From Phaeodactylibacter sp. (GTDB taxonomy: Bacteria; Bacteroidota; Bacteroidia; Chitinophagales; Saprospiraceae), in the NCBI RefSeq assembly GCF_022763345.1, contig NZ_JALEGS010000087.1, positions 1-60,080 of the forward strand: DNA of 60,080 nucleotides, given 5' to 3'. Position 1 is the stretch's first letter, and the number at the start of each line of letters is the position of its first letter. Positions 51,587 to 60,080 of the stretch are shown one piece after another. Under the pieces are notes generated by a model that was given only the letters and a program-made list of their open reading frames with translations, was not told the origin of the DNA and did no database searches. The position numbers were made by a program, and so were the translations under genes.

Positions 51587-54099
51587 CCAAAGCCCAGGTT
51601 GAAAGCCACGATGTCCCCCAGGCGCAGGTCCACGCGGTTCCCATCCGGCCTGAAGTCCCGGAACCAGTAGTTCTGCCAGTTGGCGGGGCTATCGGGCTCA
51701 TTGGGGAATGGGGCGGCATGCCGGAGTTTCACGCCCATGTCCAGCCGCAGAATGAAGTAGGAAAAGTCGAGCCGCAGCCCGAAGCCGCCGCCTATGGCGA
51801 TCTGCCGGTAGAAGGGTTCATTGGTGTAGGAAACCCGCTCTCCGGATTCCTGGTCCACACAGGTATAAGTTTTGCCCCTTAGTAAAAACTGAGAACCGCA
51901 ACGGTTGGGGTCCCGCCTCAGGGTCCACACATTCCCGGCGTCCAGAAAAAACGCCCCATTCATCAGCCAGAATATTTTGAACCGGTATTCCAGATTAGCT
52001 TCCAGTTTGAGGTCGCCGGTCTGGTATAGCCGGGTGTTGTTTGCACTTCGCACTGCCAGAGTGTCTTCATACGCGCCTGGCCCGAGCCCGCGGGGTGCCC
52101 ACGCACGTATGCTGTTGGGCCCGCCGGCAAAGAATTGCTTTACATAAGGCACGTCGGTGGTGTACCCAAACGGCCGGGCTACCCCGATTGAAAACCTGGC
52201 GGCAAAACTGTGGCTGGGCCGGCTTTGCCAATACCGCCTTAGGTCAATTTGCGTACGGGCGTACTGCGAAAAATCCACGCCCTGGCCACCGCCCAAATTG
52301 AGGCGCAGGGTATCCGGCTCCAGGGAAAAGCTATTGTAAATCGCATTGCCTGCCCAGATTTCCGCACCCGCCAGCTCCAGGTTGAAGCCCAGGTAGTAAG
52401 AATTGCCCCGTCTGTTGGGCCGGGAGTTGTACACGTAGTTCATGTCCCGGAAAAGCAGGCTGACAAACAGCTGCTCGCCAAAGGAGCGCTCCAGGAAGGG
52501 GTTGAAAGCGAGCAGGGAGTCAAAGTTGGCCTCAGTCGTAGGCAGCAGGTAATCAATACCCACATGGTTGAGGATAAACCGCTTGTTGTTGGCAGGTTGG
52601 TGGTCAAAGCCGTAGGTACTTGTAAAGAGGTTGTACTGGTAAAAATCCAGGATCAGCAGGTAGTTGTAGTTGGCGGATACGCGGGTGGACGCATTTTCCT
52701 GAAGCGATTGGTAAAAGCCTTCCCTAAAAAAGACCGACGATTCCTTTTTGCCCAGCCGGGCCCGGTCGAGCCGTCGCCAGATGCTCAGATAGTCAATAAA
52801 CCGGGGCAGGTAGAGATTAGTCTGCAAGCCGAGGTCTACGGTATTCCAAAACTGCCCGGCAGAGATGGCTTGCGGAGCCGGGTTGAATTCCACACCGGCG
52901 TTGAAGTCCGTGATCAGAAGCTCCGCCCCGCCAAATACATTCCGGTGGCGCAGCGATGGGCTGACCGTAGTGCCAATGAGGTTGCCAATGCCCGTAGCGC
53001 TTCGGCTGGCGTAGTTGAACTCCAGGTCGGCACCCACTTCCAGGCGCTTATTTTGCGTCAGCTCAATGCGGATGTCCAGCCGGTCCGGGTAGAGCGAATC
53101 AATGTTTTGTTTGATCCGGACAAAACGGAAGACCCCCAGGCTATTGAGCTGTTTGTTGGTCAGGTCATAATCGGCCTGACTATAGAGTTCGCCCCGCTTC
53201 AGGTAGATGGATTCCACAACGGTGCCTGGGTCTACCCGAAAGTAAAGGTGGGAAGTGCGCAGGTGAATGTTGTTGATGAAGGTGTCCACCAGGGTGGAGT
53301 CGCCTTGTCCGGGGATGTAGTCCAAAAAGACAGTGATATCATCAATATGGTATTGCTGATGGACAGTATCTTCAGCGGGGGGCAGGACTTCCAGCCGGAG
53401 TGCTGCCTGTCGCCCTTCCACCGTGGTATCTGCATCCAGGGGCGCAAAGTAATTGCTGAAAAAGTAGGCATAACCGTTGTTGCGCAGGTAGCTGGTAATA
53501 CGCTTCCGTTCCTTATCATAAAGCTGCCCATCAATTGCAGAACCCGGCTTCAGGTAACTACGGGGGGCGATGGAGCGCAGGATGCTGTCCACCGTGGGGT
53601 CTTTACAGGCAAACACAATAGTGTCTACCCGGTACTGCTCATTGGGCGTAACGTGGTAGGTAATGTACATTTTTTTGCGCCTGACCAGCGGGTCGGAGTA
53701 GACTTCGGCATCGAAGTAGCCCTTGTACTGTAGGTAATACCGCATGGACTGTTCGGTGGCCTCGCGCAGCGATGGATCGTAAATGGCGGGGGGCTCACCG
53801 ATCACCCGCCTGAGCAGCCGGTCAAACTTGGTTGTATCGCCGGGCCCGTTGGTGACGAAGTAAAACCACTCCCGCGGCATGAAAAAGAACCGGTTGTTTT
53901 TGGTCTGCTTGTACAGGGTGGACAGCTCATACTTCATATTGCGCTCCCGTTCCAGCTTGTCATCCGCATGCAACTTAATGCTGTTGCCGCGCAGCAGGTA
54001 TTCATCCGCCGCCAGGTACCTGGAGGAATTGCAGGAGGAAAAAGACAGCAGTGCCAGAACGGCACCGATTAAGTATATTGTGCTTTCACTGCTACGCAT
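51574..54099 (-). CDS. TamL-like lipidated BamA/TamA-family outer membrane protein
   Basis: 841 residues from ATG 54099 (MRSSESTIYLIGAVL); the ATG at 54105 is equally possible, and the longer form is unlikely. The signal ends at a lipobox, LLSFSSC. POTRA-like segments follow (YRVDTIVFACKDPTVDSILR, YLKRGELYSQADYDLTNKQL). The C-terminal part is an Omp85 barrel (FFAGGPNSIRAWAPRGLGPG, NAIYNSF, FWLMNGAFFLDAGNVWTL, GGFGLRLDFSYFILRLDMGV), ending NLGFGYPF. A TamA homologue with lipid anchor is the Bacteroidota TamL, which together with TamB is thought to help outer membrane lipid or protein assembly. No tamB is in the window. It is divergent from spoU. Confidence 0.85.
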   Translation of the reverse strand: MRSSESTIYLIGAVLALLSFSSCNSSRYLAADEYLLRGNSIKLHADDKLERERNMKYELSTLYKQTKNNRFFFMPREWFYFVTNGPGDTTKFDRLLRRVIGEPPAIYDPSLREATEQSMRYYLQYKGYFDAEVYSDPLVRRKKMYITYHVTPNEQYRVDTIVFACKDPTVDSILRSIAPRSYLKPGSAIDGQLYDKERKRITSYLRNNGYAYFFSNYFAPLDADTTVEGRQAALRLEVLPPAEDTVHQQYHIDDITVFLDYIPGQGDSTLVDTFINNIHLRTSHLYFRVDPGTVVESIYLKRGELYSQADYDLTNKQLNSLGVFRFVRIKQNIDSLYPDRLDIRIELTQNKRLEVGADLEFNYASRSATGIGNLIGTTVSPSLRHRNVFGGAELLITDFNAGVEFNPAPQAISAGQFWNTVDLGLQTNLYLPRFIDYLSIWRRLDRARLGKKESSVFFREGFYQSLQENASTRVSANYNYLLILDFYQYNLFTSTYGFDHQPANNKRFILNHVGIDYLLPTTEANFDSLLAFNPFLERSFGEQLFVSLLFRDMNYVYNSRPNRRGNSYYLGFNLELAGAEIWAGNAIYNSFSLEPDTLRLNLGGGQGVDFSQYARTQIDLRRYWQSRPSHSFAARFSIGVARPFGYTTDVPYVKQFFAGGPNSIRAWAPRGLGPGAYEDTLAVRSANNTRLYQTGDLKLEANLEYRFKIFWLMNGAFFLDAGNVWTLRRDPNRCGSQFLLRGKTYTCVDQESGERVSYTNEPFYRQIAIGGGFGLRLDFSYFILRLDMGVKLRHAAPFPNEPDSPANWQNYWFRDFRPDGNRVDLRLGDIVAFNLGFGYPF

Positions 54100-54129
54100 G
54101 GGCATTTTGATCAACAGCCAAAAAACGTT

Positions 54130-54885
54130 ATGCCGGTTTCTAAAAATACGATCAAATATATACAATCACTTCGCCAGAAGAAGTTCAGGCAAAAGTATGA
54201 TAAATTCGTTGTAGAGGGCGATAAGATGGTCCGCGAACTGTTGGAGCACCGCTCCGAATGGGTGGAAACCCTCTTCGCACTGCCCCGTTGGATGGAACAT
54301 TTGCCTCCGCAGCAGTGGCCACCTGACCTACAGGCGCTCACCGTCTCTGAAAATGAACTCAGCCGCCTTTCCCTGCTTAAAACCCCTAATCAGGCGCTGG
54401 CCCTCGTGCGGCAGCCCCGCTATACCCTCCGTGCGGCAGACCTTACAGGAGGGTTGTCGCTCTACCTCGATGACCTTCAGGACCCCGGCAATTTGGGCAC
54501 CCTTTTGCGACTGGCAGACTGGTTCGGTATTTCAACGGTGATTTGTTCGCCGAATTGTGTGGAGGTCTTCAACCCTAAAGTCATACAGGCGTCCATGGGC
54601 GCGTTTCTACGGGTCTCCACCATCGTTGCCGACTTTGAAGCCGTCCTCAGCACCGCCCCCGGCCTGACTATCTTCGGTGCAGATATGGAAGGGGAGAGCA
54701 TTTTTCAGGCCGATCTGCCCAAAACTGGTGTACTGGTCATTGGTAATGAAGGCGCAGGGATCACGCCGGCAGTCATGGAACAGGTGACGCACCGGGTGTC
54801 TATCCCCAAAGGAAAGGGCGGTGGCGCAGAGTCGCTGAACGCGGCGGTGGCGGCTGGGATTATTATTGGTGTACTGCTGAATTAG
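54130..54885 (+). CDS. SpoU/TrmH-family RNA 2'-O-methyltransferase
   Basis: 251 residues. The RNA-binding opening (IQSLRQKKFRQKYDKFVVEG) is followed by the SPOUT knot: motif 1 YLDDLQDPGNLGTLLRLADW (contains N and the catalytic R), motif 2 VLVIGNEGAGITP, motif 3 SIPKGKGGGAESLNAAVAAG. All three are intact. It methylates ribose 2'-OH of a tRNA or rRNA site using SAM. The target (e.g. a 23S guanosine) cannot be told. Its start lies 30 bp from the divergent TamL-like gene's start, so the two promoters must overlap. Confidence 0.9.
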   Translation: MPVSKNTIKYIQSLRQKKFRQKYDKFVVEGDKMVRELLEHRSEWVETLFALPRWMEHLPPQQWPPDLQALTVSENELSRLSLLKTPNQALALVRQPRYTLRAADLTGGLSLYLDDLQDPGNLGTLLRLADWFGISTVICSPNCVEVFNPKVIQASMGAFLRVSTIVADFEAVLSTAPGLTIFGADMEGESIFQADLPKTGVLVIGNEGAGITPAVMEQVTHRVSIPKGKGGGAESLNAAVAAGIIIGVLLN

Positions 54886-55141
54886 GCGGTGGCGGCTGGG
54901 AAAGGCTAAGCCGGAGGCTGAGGTTCAGGATAAGATTGAGCAGACCAGGGGAGTGTCTCCAAAGGGCACGACCGCTTTGCAATCGACTCGGGTGGCTGCC
55001 GGATAGCTTGCTATCCACCCCCTGAAGCTACTGCTTGGTACTCAACCTCAACCTAATCCTTAACCTGCCCCAACGCACCTTCAAAAAAAGCCATCCAGGC
55101 AATACCTGAATGGCTTTTATCCAGACTAAATTACAGCCTGC
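54886..55141. repeat. Intergenic region with AACCTN hexamer runs
   Basis: No gene is seen in these 256 bp. Degenerate AACCTN hexamers occur at about 55042-55067 (CTCAACCTCAACCTAATCC) and, as reverse complement, near 54920-54935. The sequence also holds the terminator at 55083-55117. Similar tracts return in the next gap. Confidence 0.45.
55083..55117 (-). terminator. Rho-independent terminator of the TlpA-like gene
   Basis: The arms AAAAGCCAT and ATGGCTTTT pair perfectly, with an inner CAGG/CCTG stem offset by one mismatch. Read on the minus strand, it ends in a long T run, and it lies 25 bp beyond the stop at 55142. Confidence 0.8.
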
Positions 55142-56260
55142 TTACAGGAGTTTCTTCAACTCCGCTTCGATTTGTTCCGCACCACGGACGCTGGTAGAAA
55201 CAATCCGGCCCTCCTTGTCAATCATGAAGGCACGCGGGATGCTGCGCACACCGTAGAGAGCGGCAGCCTCAGACTCCCACTTTTTCAGGTCGCTCACGTG
55301 GTACTCCCACTTCAGGTTATCCTGTTCAATGGCTTGTACCCAGCGTTGCTTCTGGTTTTGCAGGTAAGTTTCGGCCTCCATTTCAGAATTCATACGGCTG
55401 CGGGTACGGGCGTCCAGGCCATCCAGAGAAACGCTAAAGACGGTAAAGCCCTGATCCTTGTACTTGTCGTAAACGGCTACTACATTCGGGTTTTCCCGGC
55501 GGCACGGGCCACACCAGCTTGCCCAAAAGTCGAGCAGTACGATCTGACCGCGAAGGTCAGACAACGCATATTCCTTCCCATCCGGGCTTTTCATTTTGAT
55601 GTCCGGCGCCATTTGGCCGACCTGAATCAGCTCCTGTGCCTGCTGCTGCATATACTGCCGCTCCACGGCGGTGAGGAAAGCACCGTAGTTGGCACCCATC
55701 TCCGAGTTGGGGATGGCCTCGTTGAGGCGGCGGAGGGCATTCTTCTGCGTATCCAGAAACTGCCCGTTAGAACCCAGCGAGCGGTAGGCGACAAAAGCGC
55801 CCAGCACCGGGTTGGAAACGGAGTCGACAAAATTCTCAATATCAGAAGCCTGATACTCCCGCTTGAAGAGGCTGTTCATGGTATGCGCCAGGATTTTGGA
55901 ATCCGGAGCGCCCTCAATATCGAAGTTGAAGGTTTGGATATCGTTGAGGTCGCCCTTGAGCGTGACCTGCTTTTCGCTCCCATCAAAGACCAGGTTGAAA
56001 TTCTTGGCACCAATGCGCATTTGGTAAACCCCTGCCTCAATGCCTTCCGGGAATTCCATTTTGAACTGCCCGTTGGCATCCATATCCGCTTTCGCTAAAA
56101 CATTGCTTGCTTTGCCGATCTTCACCTGATCGAGGTAGACCTGCATATTCGCTGCATTCTCAATCTGCCCGTCGATAACGGTACCTTTGACCTCAGGGGC
56201 ACACTGCCAGACGGCCAGGGACAGGAGGGTTGCCATTAGGGTAATTCCAATATTCTTCAT
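55142..56260 (-). CDS. TlpA-like thioredoxin-fold lipoprotein with DUF4369 domain
   Basis: 372 residues. Signal peptide with a possible lipobox Cys at residue 20 (SLAVWQC). Residues about 25-110 match DUF4369 (GTVIDGQIENAANMQVYLDQ). After a helical linker, the AhpC/TSA-type thioredoxin domain (about 217-370) contains APDIKMKSPDGKEYALSDLR and the redox pair C250-C253 in FWASWCGPC. It should reduce disulfides or act as an oxidoreductase in the periplasm, probably attached to the outer membrane. No partner gene is next to it. The terminator on its 3' side implies a single-gene unit. Confidence 0.88.
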   Translation of the reverse strand: MKNIGITLMATLLSLAVWQCAPEVKGTVIDGQIENAANMQVYLDQVKIGKASNVLAKADMDANGQFKMEFPEGIEAGVYQMRIGAKNFNLVFDGSEKQVTLKGDLNDIQTFNFDIEGAPDSKILAHTMNSLFKREYQASDIENFVDSVSNPVLGAFVAYRSLGSNGQFLDTQKNALRRLNEAIPNSEMGANYGAFLTAVERQYMQQQAQELIQVGQMAPDIKMKSPDGKEYALSDLRGQIVLLDFWASWCGPCRRENPNVVAVYDKYKDQGFTVFSVSLDGLDARTRSRMNSEMEAETYLQNQKQRWVQAIEQDNLKWEYHVSDLKKWESEAAALYGVRSIPRAFMIDKEGRIVSTSVRGAEQIEAELKKLL

Positions 56261-56984
56261 GCTCGTTACGAGTATTTTGATTCGGTAATGATTACTTGTT
56301 GCTACTGCTGATTTCAGCTGATTTTCAACGCCACAAAGATAAAAATAGTATGGAAAATTGGGATTATGGGCGGATAAATCGGTGGGGTCGCACTGTGGAC
56401 CAACCTGAACCTTGCAAGGATTTTGGTACTGTGGTGTTTTCCCGCCGTCGCCTGTGGCTTTGGCGGGCGGTGGGTTTTGTGGTTGCGGGCGTTACCGGTC
56501 GGAGTAGCAGTCTCGCCTGGCGCACTCGCTGTCCGACGTAGTTTAAAACGCCAATACTGGCCCGTATGGGAAGTCGGTCCTTTCGACGGGCGTGCTTGGA
56601 GACGGCACTATTTTTTTAGGAAGGAAAAGAATAAACTTCCACCCCCGACCCCCGCCAGGAAGGAAATGTAAAACTGTAAAACGCTTAATGTAAAATGTAA
56701 AATGTAAAATGGGCGAGCAGTGCCGTTGGTTCAGTCTTGGATTTTGAGCAGTGCCGGTTGGCTGGTCAACGGAGGCGGTCGCACAGCGGCCGTTCCATAT
56801 GGAGGCGCTTCATGGTGCTTAACCTTTACCTCGACTGGACTGCCCTCGGGACCAACCTGAACCTTTTCTATGAAAACAGTCAAAAATCGTATCTCACACG
56901 GTAAAATATAGGGTTTTGAGCCAAATGGATATCCTTTAATTGACGAAGTTTTGCTACTTTTCAGAAAAGTGAAATGCAGGACTT
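56261..56984. repeat. 724-bp non-coding gap with several small repeats
   Basis: No gene was found: short ORFs here lack any family likeness. The gap contains a 17-bp exact direct repeat (GGACCAACCTGAACCTT at 56397-56413 and 56849-56865), a run of 8-bp ATGTAAAA repeats at about 56688-56712 with relatives from 56666, more AACCT hexamers near 56818-56827, and a GC-rich stretch (56440-56545) that resembles the CTCGCTG/GTCCGAC type of dispersed repeat. Promoter sequence for the CRTAC1 gene must lie near the end; no clear box was seen. Confidence 0.55.
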
Positions 56985-58697
56985 ATGGTTCGTTTATGTT
57001 TTTTGCTGCTTGCTTTGATGGCAAGGCTGCTGCCCGCACAGCCTATTTTCTTTGATGGGTCCGCCAGTGCCGGCATCGGGCATCCTGGCCGGAACTTTGG
57101 CGTCGCCTTTGGTGATTACGATGGTGATGGGGCCGATGATATCTACATCTCCCGCCACAATGCGCCCAATCTGCTTTACCGGGCTATCGGTAATGGACAG
57201 TTTGTGGAAGTGGCCGCTCAGGCAGGCATTGCGCATGTGGGTACGACCAATGTGAGTTCCTGGGGCGATTTCGATAATGACGGGCACCTCGATCTTTACC
57301 TGGGTAACCGGGATGAACCTAATATTTTGTACCGCAATAATGGCGATGGCACCTTCACCGATATTAGCGTAAGTGCAGGGGTCAACTCCGGGCATCGCAC
57401 CCGGGCGGTCCTCTGGGGAGATGTGGACCGGGATGGGTATGTCGATTTGTACGTAGCCAACCTTGCCGCGCCCAATTACTTGTACCATAATAACGGTGAT
57501 GGGACCTTCACGGATATTACAGTAGCTGCCAATGCCCAGGACTTTGGCATCGCCATGGGCTCCCTGTTTTTCGACTACGATAACGATGGTGACCTCGACC
57601 TTTACCTTACCCACGATGCCAATCAGCCCAATATCCTGTACCGCAACGACGGGACCGGGCACTTCGAGGACGTCTCGGTGGCCGCCGGGGCCAACATCGC
57701 CGCTCAGGGCATGGGCGTAGATTTTGCAGACATCAACCACGATGGCTTCTTCGACCTGTACATCACCAATCTGTATGAGAATGTCCTGCTGCTCAGCGAT
57801 GGGGATGGCACCTTTACGGAAATGGGCAGTCCGGCCGGAGTGGATGACCTGGGCATGGGCTGGGGCACGGTCTTCCTGGATTACGATAACGATGGGCACA
57901 GTGATATTTATGTGTCCAACGATACCTACTTTGCCCCATTTGATAACCTGCTGTACCGCAATCTGGGGAATACGACTTTTGAAGTCGTCAGCGAAGGGAC
58001 GCCCCTGTCGAGCCCGATGGCCGGCTACGGCGTCGCTACGGGTGATGTCAACTCCGATGGGAAACCAGATTTGCTGCTCGTCAATGCCGGATCTCAGGAT
58101 GGCAATCAGCTTTTTCTGAACAGCACCGAAAACGGGCACCACTTCGTCAAAGTACGCCTGCGGGGCACGGAAAGCAATACTGCCGCTATCGGTGCGCGGG
58201 TCACGTTGGAAGCCAACGGGCAGGTGCAAATGGATGAAGTCTGCGCAGGCATGGGCTATGCCTCCCAAAACAGTTTCACCTTGCACTTCGGGCTGGGGGA
58301 CGCCACGCTTATCGACCGGTTGTCCATCCGCTGGCCGAATGGGGCGGTGGAAACTTATGAAGGGCTTGCGGTTGACCAGCATTACCACATTACAGAAGGG
58401 GAGGGCGTAACCACATCCGCCTTTGGTCGAAGGAAGGCTATACCTGGACTTCGGGCGTGGCCTAATCCTATACAAGATGAGTTTTGGATAGAATACGATA
58501 TGCCCAACCGGTCCGGAATATTGCAAATGCAAGTTCTCGATATTCAGGGGCGATGTATAGCCACCTTGCCATCGTCGCATACTGACGGCTCAACCGGGCG
58601 GTTTCAGGTATCGGCATCAGGCTGGCCGGCTGGCTTATACCTTATTGTATGTTGTAGTGAAGAAGGGGTAGCGCTTAAACGGATTGTGAAACAGTAA
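56985..58697 (+). CDS. CRTAC1-type FG-GAP/VCBS repeat surface protein, T9SS-sorted
   Basis: 570 residues with a signal peptide (LCFLLLALMARLLPAQ). Seven FG-GAP blades carry calcium-loop motifs (DYDGDGADDIYI, DFDNDGHLDLYL, DVDRDGYVDLYV, DYDNDGDLDLYL, DINHDGFFDLYI, DYDNDGHSDIYV, DVNSDGKPDLLL), which form an integrin-like propeller. Then an ASPIC/UnbV domain (about residues 395-480: GARVTLEANG, FGLGDATLIDRLSIRWPNGA), and a T9SS type A tail (RAWPNPIQDEFWIEY ... VLDIQGRC ... GWPAGLYLIV). It is secreted by T9SS. Related proteins are often involved in binding or oxidation; no specific role is known. The start is ATG 56985. Confidence 0.9.
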   Translation: MVRLCFLLLALMARLLPAQPIFFDGSASAGIGHPGRNFGVAFGDYDGDGADDIYISRHNAPNLLYRAIGNGQFVEVAAQAGIAHVGTTNVSSWGDFDNDGHLDLYLGNRDEPNILYRNNGDGTFTDISVSAGVNSGHRTRAVLWGDVDRDGYVDLYVANLAAPNYLYHNNGDGTFTDITVAANAQDFGIAMGSLFFDYDNDGDLDLYLTHDANQPNILYRNDGTGHFEDVSVAAGANIAAQGMGVDFADINHDGFFDLYITNLYENVLLLSDGDGTFTEMGSPAGVDDLGMGWGTVFLDYDNDGHSDIYVSNDTYFAPFDNLLYRNLGNTTFEVVSEGTPLSSPMAGYGVATGDVNSDGKPDLLLVNAGSQDGNQLFLNSTENGHHFVKVRLRGTESNTAAIGARVTLEANGQVQMDEVCAGMGYASQNSFTLHFGLGDATLIDRLSIRWPNGAVETYEGLAVDQHYHITEGEGVTTSAFGRRKAIPGLRAWPNPIQDEFWIEYDMPNRSGILQMQVLDIQGRCIATLPSSHTDGSTGRFQVSASGWPAGLYLIVCCSEEGVALKRIVKQ

Positions 58698-59136
58698 GTG
58701 TATGGTAGTCAGCTGTAACGCCATAAAAGGACAGAAGCGCACAGAGGTCTCCCGAAATAATTGAGTGCACTTAGATCGGTTTGCTTCGTATTCACGGGGA
58801 AAAGGAGCCGCAGCAATTTTTTGGTTACTGCAGCTCCTGAAAATTCCCCATAAAATTAGCTTTAGGTAGTAGTGGGCTGATAGCCCATTGGTTAAGCATA
58901 GGGGGGATTATGGAGCAGTAGTGCATGATGTGCCAGCGATATGCACCGGTGTAATCCAATCTTTTTAGTAAAACACTTTTCGCTTTTTTGGTGTGACAAA
59001 TTTACGGTCCGGGCCTTCACAGCTAAAGGAACTGAGGGGGGAGAATGGATGCAAAACGAGTGACTATCGGAGCAATGCAGGTACTACCAGTTTTTGATTT
59101 CCTGGTAGTACCTGCATTTTTAGCACCTCTGAAATC
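58698..59136. other. Hairpin-rich intergenic region
   Basis: 439 bp without a gene. It holds a compound hairpin at 58796-58849 (GGGGAA/TTCCCC outer stem, GGAGC/GCTCC and GCAG/CTGC inner stems), a 6-bp stem at 58873-58887 (TGGGCT, GAT loop, AGCCCA), another at 58921-58946 (GTGCAT/ATGCAC), and a 17-bp perfect hairpin at 59074-59118. They could be terminators, repeat elements or a structured RNA. Confidence 0.55.
59074..59120. terminator. 17-bp perfect hairpin, likely terminator
   Basis: Arms 59074-59090 and 59102-59118 pair perfectly over 17 bp around an 11-base loop (59091-59101). On the plus strand the hairpin ends in TTTTT (59117-59121, partly within the arm). It lies between the convergent ends of the CRTAC1 gene and the next T9SS gene. 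There is no T run for the minus strand, so the plus direction is best supported. Confidence 0.55.
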
Positions 59137-60080
59137 TTACCTGCTAATCATCAACCGCTTTGCATCCGGGTACCTATCAATTTTTAACCAGTAAATGCCT
59201 GCGGGCAGCCCGTCCACATCCAGTTGATGCTGCGTATCTCCATGAGGCAGTGCCCATGCCCTCACAGCCCGCCCCAGCCCGTCCATCAGGCGGGCCTGCG
59301 CCGGCGCTTCCAGCGGTGCGCCCAGCGATAAAGTGGCCGACCGGGAGGCAGGGTTGGGCCAAAGCGCCAGCTGCCCGGTGCCAGAAGCGCCAGTAAGCTC
59401 CATGGCCGGGCTGCCCCCAAATTCAGTGCTGTTGGAAGCGCCTATGGTCGTCACCGGGCCAATCACAGCTACTGCCGCTCCGCCAGGCGTGCTCGTGAAG
59501 GCCCCAAAGCCCACTTCCACGCACTCCTCCAGGTGGTCTTGTATTTGAGTGATCAACTGCCAGCCACTCCCGCCGGGGATGCGGTAGAAAGCCTGCAGCA
59601 GGCCGTTGTGCCGCCGCATGCCCAGCGTTGCCGGGGTTGCTACCGCTTGAAAGGGCGTAAAGCTCTTGCCGCCGTTCGGCTGCAGGCGGCTCTCCCAGCG
59701 CAGCAAAGGCGTCAGGTTGGTAAACAGCCCCGCCATGGGCGACCCGGCCGCGCTGCTGTTGCGCATGAATATGCCTGCATACGTATCCGGGCCTACCGAT
59801 TGTACCTCCGCGCGGATGCCGGACCCTTCGCACAGCTCCTGCACCACGCCCGCCAGCTGGTCTGTATTTCCGGAAATGGGGTTGTAGCCAGTGGTATTAA
59901 GGGTGAAATGCCCTTTGGACGGGCCGCCCGTGGCACAAGGGTCGTAAGCATAGGCGCTGCTGCCCGGCACCATGCCGATATCTGCTGTGCCCCAGGGCGG
60001 CGGGATGCTCTCGCTGATGAGCACTTCCACCTGCGCCGTGCAGCTGCTGTTGTTGCCATGTATATCAGAAGCCGTCAGCT
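59137..60080 (-). CDS. C-terminal part of a T9SS-sorted surface protein (5' end beyond window)
   Basis: The frame is open from the stop at 59137 to the edge at 60080, so the start is outside the window. The residues at the edge (ASDIHGNNSSCTAQVEV) look like the end of an HYR/Ig-like repeat with a conserved Cys. About 200 residues of unassigned beta-rich sequence follow, with a laminin-like or concanavalin-like feel (GIFMRNSSAAGSPMAGLF). The last 75 residues form a T9SS type A tail (ALWPNPASRSATLSLGAPLE, LMDGLGRAVRAW, GLPAGIYWLKI). A GTG at 60030 within the frame is probably not a start. Very GC-rich in this part. Function unknown; probably an adhesin-like secreted protein. Confidence 0.8.
   Translation of the reverse strand, partial: LTASDIHGNNSSCTAQVEVLISESIPPPWGTADIGMVPGSSAYAYDPCATGGPSKGHFTLNTTGYNPISGNTDQLAGVVQELCEGSGIRAEVQSVGPDTYAGIFMRNSSAAGSPMAGLFTNLTPLLRWESRLQPNGGKSFTPFQAVATPATLGMRRHNGLLQAFYRIPGGSGWQLITQIQDHLEECVEVGFGAFTSTPGGAAVAVIGPVTTIGASNSTEFGGSPAMELTGASGTGQLALWPNPASRSATLSLGAPLEAPAQARLMDGLGRAVRAWALPHGDTQHQLDVDGLPAGIYWLKIDRYPDAKRLMISR

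Noticed and set aside
56296..56671. Short ORFs in the 724-bp gap.
   Set aside because: Composition is low complexity with many W/R/G residues from GC-rich repeats; no start context and no family resemblance.
58711..58740. Similarity between sequence after the CRTAC1 gene and the remnant at 155-180 (both read AIKG).
   Set aside because: The match is about 25 bases with many mismatches and is likely chance.
1..60080. CRISPR arrays, tRNA or rRNA genes, prophage or intact transposases.
   Set aside because: No repeat-spacer pattern, no cloverleaf-like run, and no recombinase or transposase motif was found by reading.

Overview
The window looks like chromosomal DNA of a Bacteroidota bacterium, most likely a Saprospiria (Lewinella-like) lineage. 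The evidence is secreted proteins with type IX secretion (T9SS) C-terminal tails, a SusC/SusD pair, a TamL-type lipidated TamA homologue, many lipoproteins, and upstream motifs of the Bacteroidota type (TAnnTTTG). The genus is an inference. No rRNA, tRNA, CRISPR array, integrase or intact transposase was found.

Layout. 1-6253: a remnant of a GIY-YIG nuclease, a large T9SS-sorted surface protein, a family of unknown function, a small conserved protein and a YCF48-like propeller lipoprotein. 6341-9692: an RhlE-type RNA helicase behind a long structured leader and followed by a strong terminator, then an AT-rich accessory patch (a 51-codon ORF 3 bp before a chimeric-looking PQQ-propeller protein) and a small membrane protein. 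9903-13720: a two-gene unit of a secreted DUF1080/PA14 lipoprotein and a sugar-dehydrogenase-like propeller fused to an azurin domain. 13724-15985: a pentapeptide-repeat protein and a SulP transporter. 16055-18793: 140-bp tandem repeats, glpD and a divergent DeoR/GlpR regulator. 18794-25417: namZ with its own DeoR regulator, divergent from susC-susD.

25520-36390: a methyltransferase and tex on the plus strand, then a nine-gene minus-strand run (ATP-grasp, MscS, an EAD-like/TPR protein, a lipoprotein, GH3 beta-glucosidase, DUF1697, aldo/keto reductase, gluconokinase). 36630-44625: an MFS transporter, a serine hydrolase, a double-PDZ protein, and a tightly overlapping minus-strand operon (LytS-like kinase, LytTR regulator, fructosamine kinase, thioesterase, YihY). 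44836-51586: housekeeping genes (PTPS/QueD, FolE, FabD, YqgE, an M23 peptidase, PurM, Nth, a DUF3817 protein). 51574-60080: TamL-like protein, SpoU methyltransferase, TlpA-like thioredoxin, a repeat-rich gap, a CRTAC1-type FG-GAP protein, a hairpin-rich gap, and the C-terminal part of another T9SS-sorted protein that runs off the edge.

Most of the window is ordinary core and surface-nutrition genome. The items most worth a second look are the chimeric gene with its possible toxin-tip remnant at 7900-9219, the oxidative sugar module at 9903-13720, the apparently cytoplasmic NamZ with its own regulator opposite a SusCD pair, the EAD11-like/TPR protein at 33754-34425, and metal-ligand substitutions in the Nth and M23 proteins. 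All assignments were made by reading the sequence; no database search was run.
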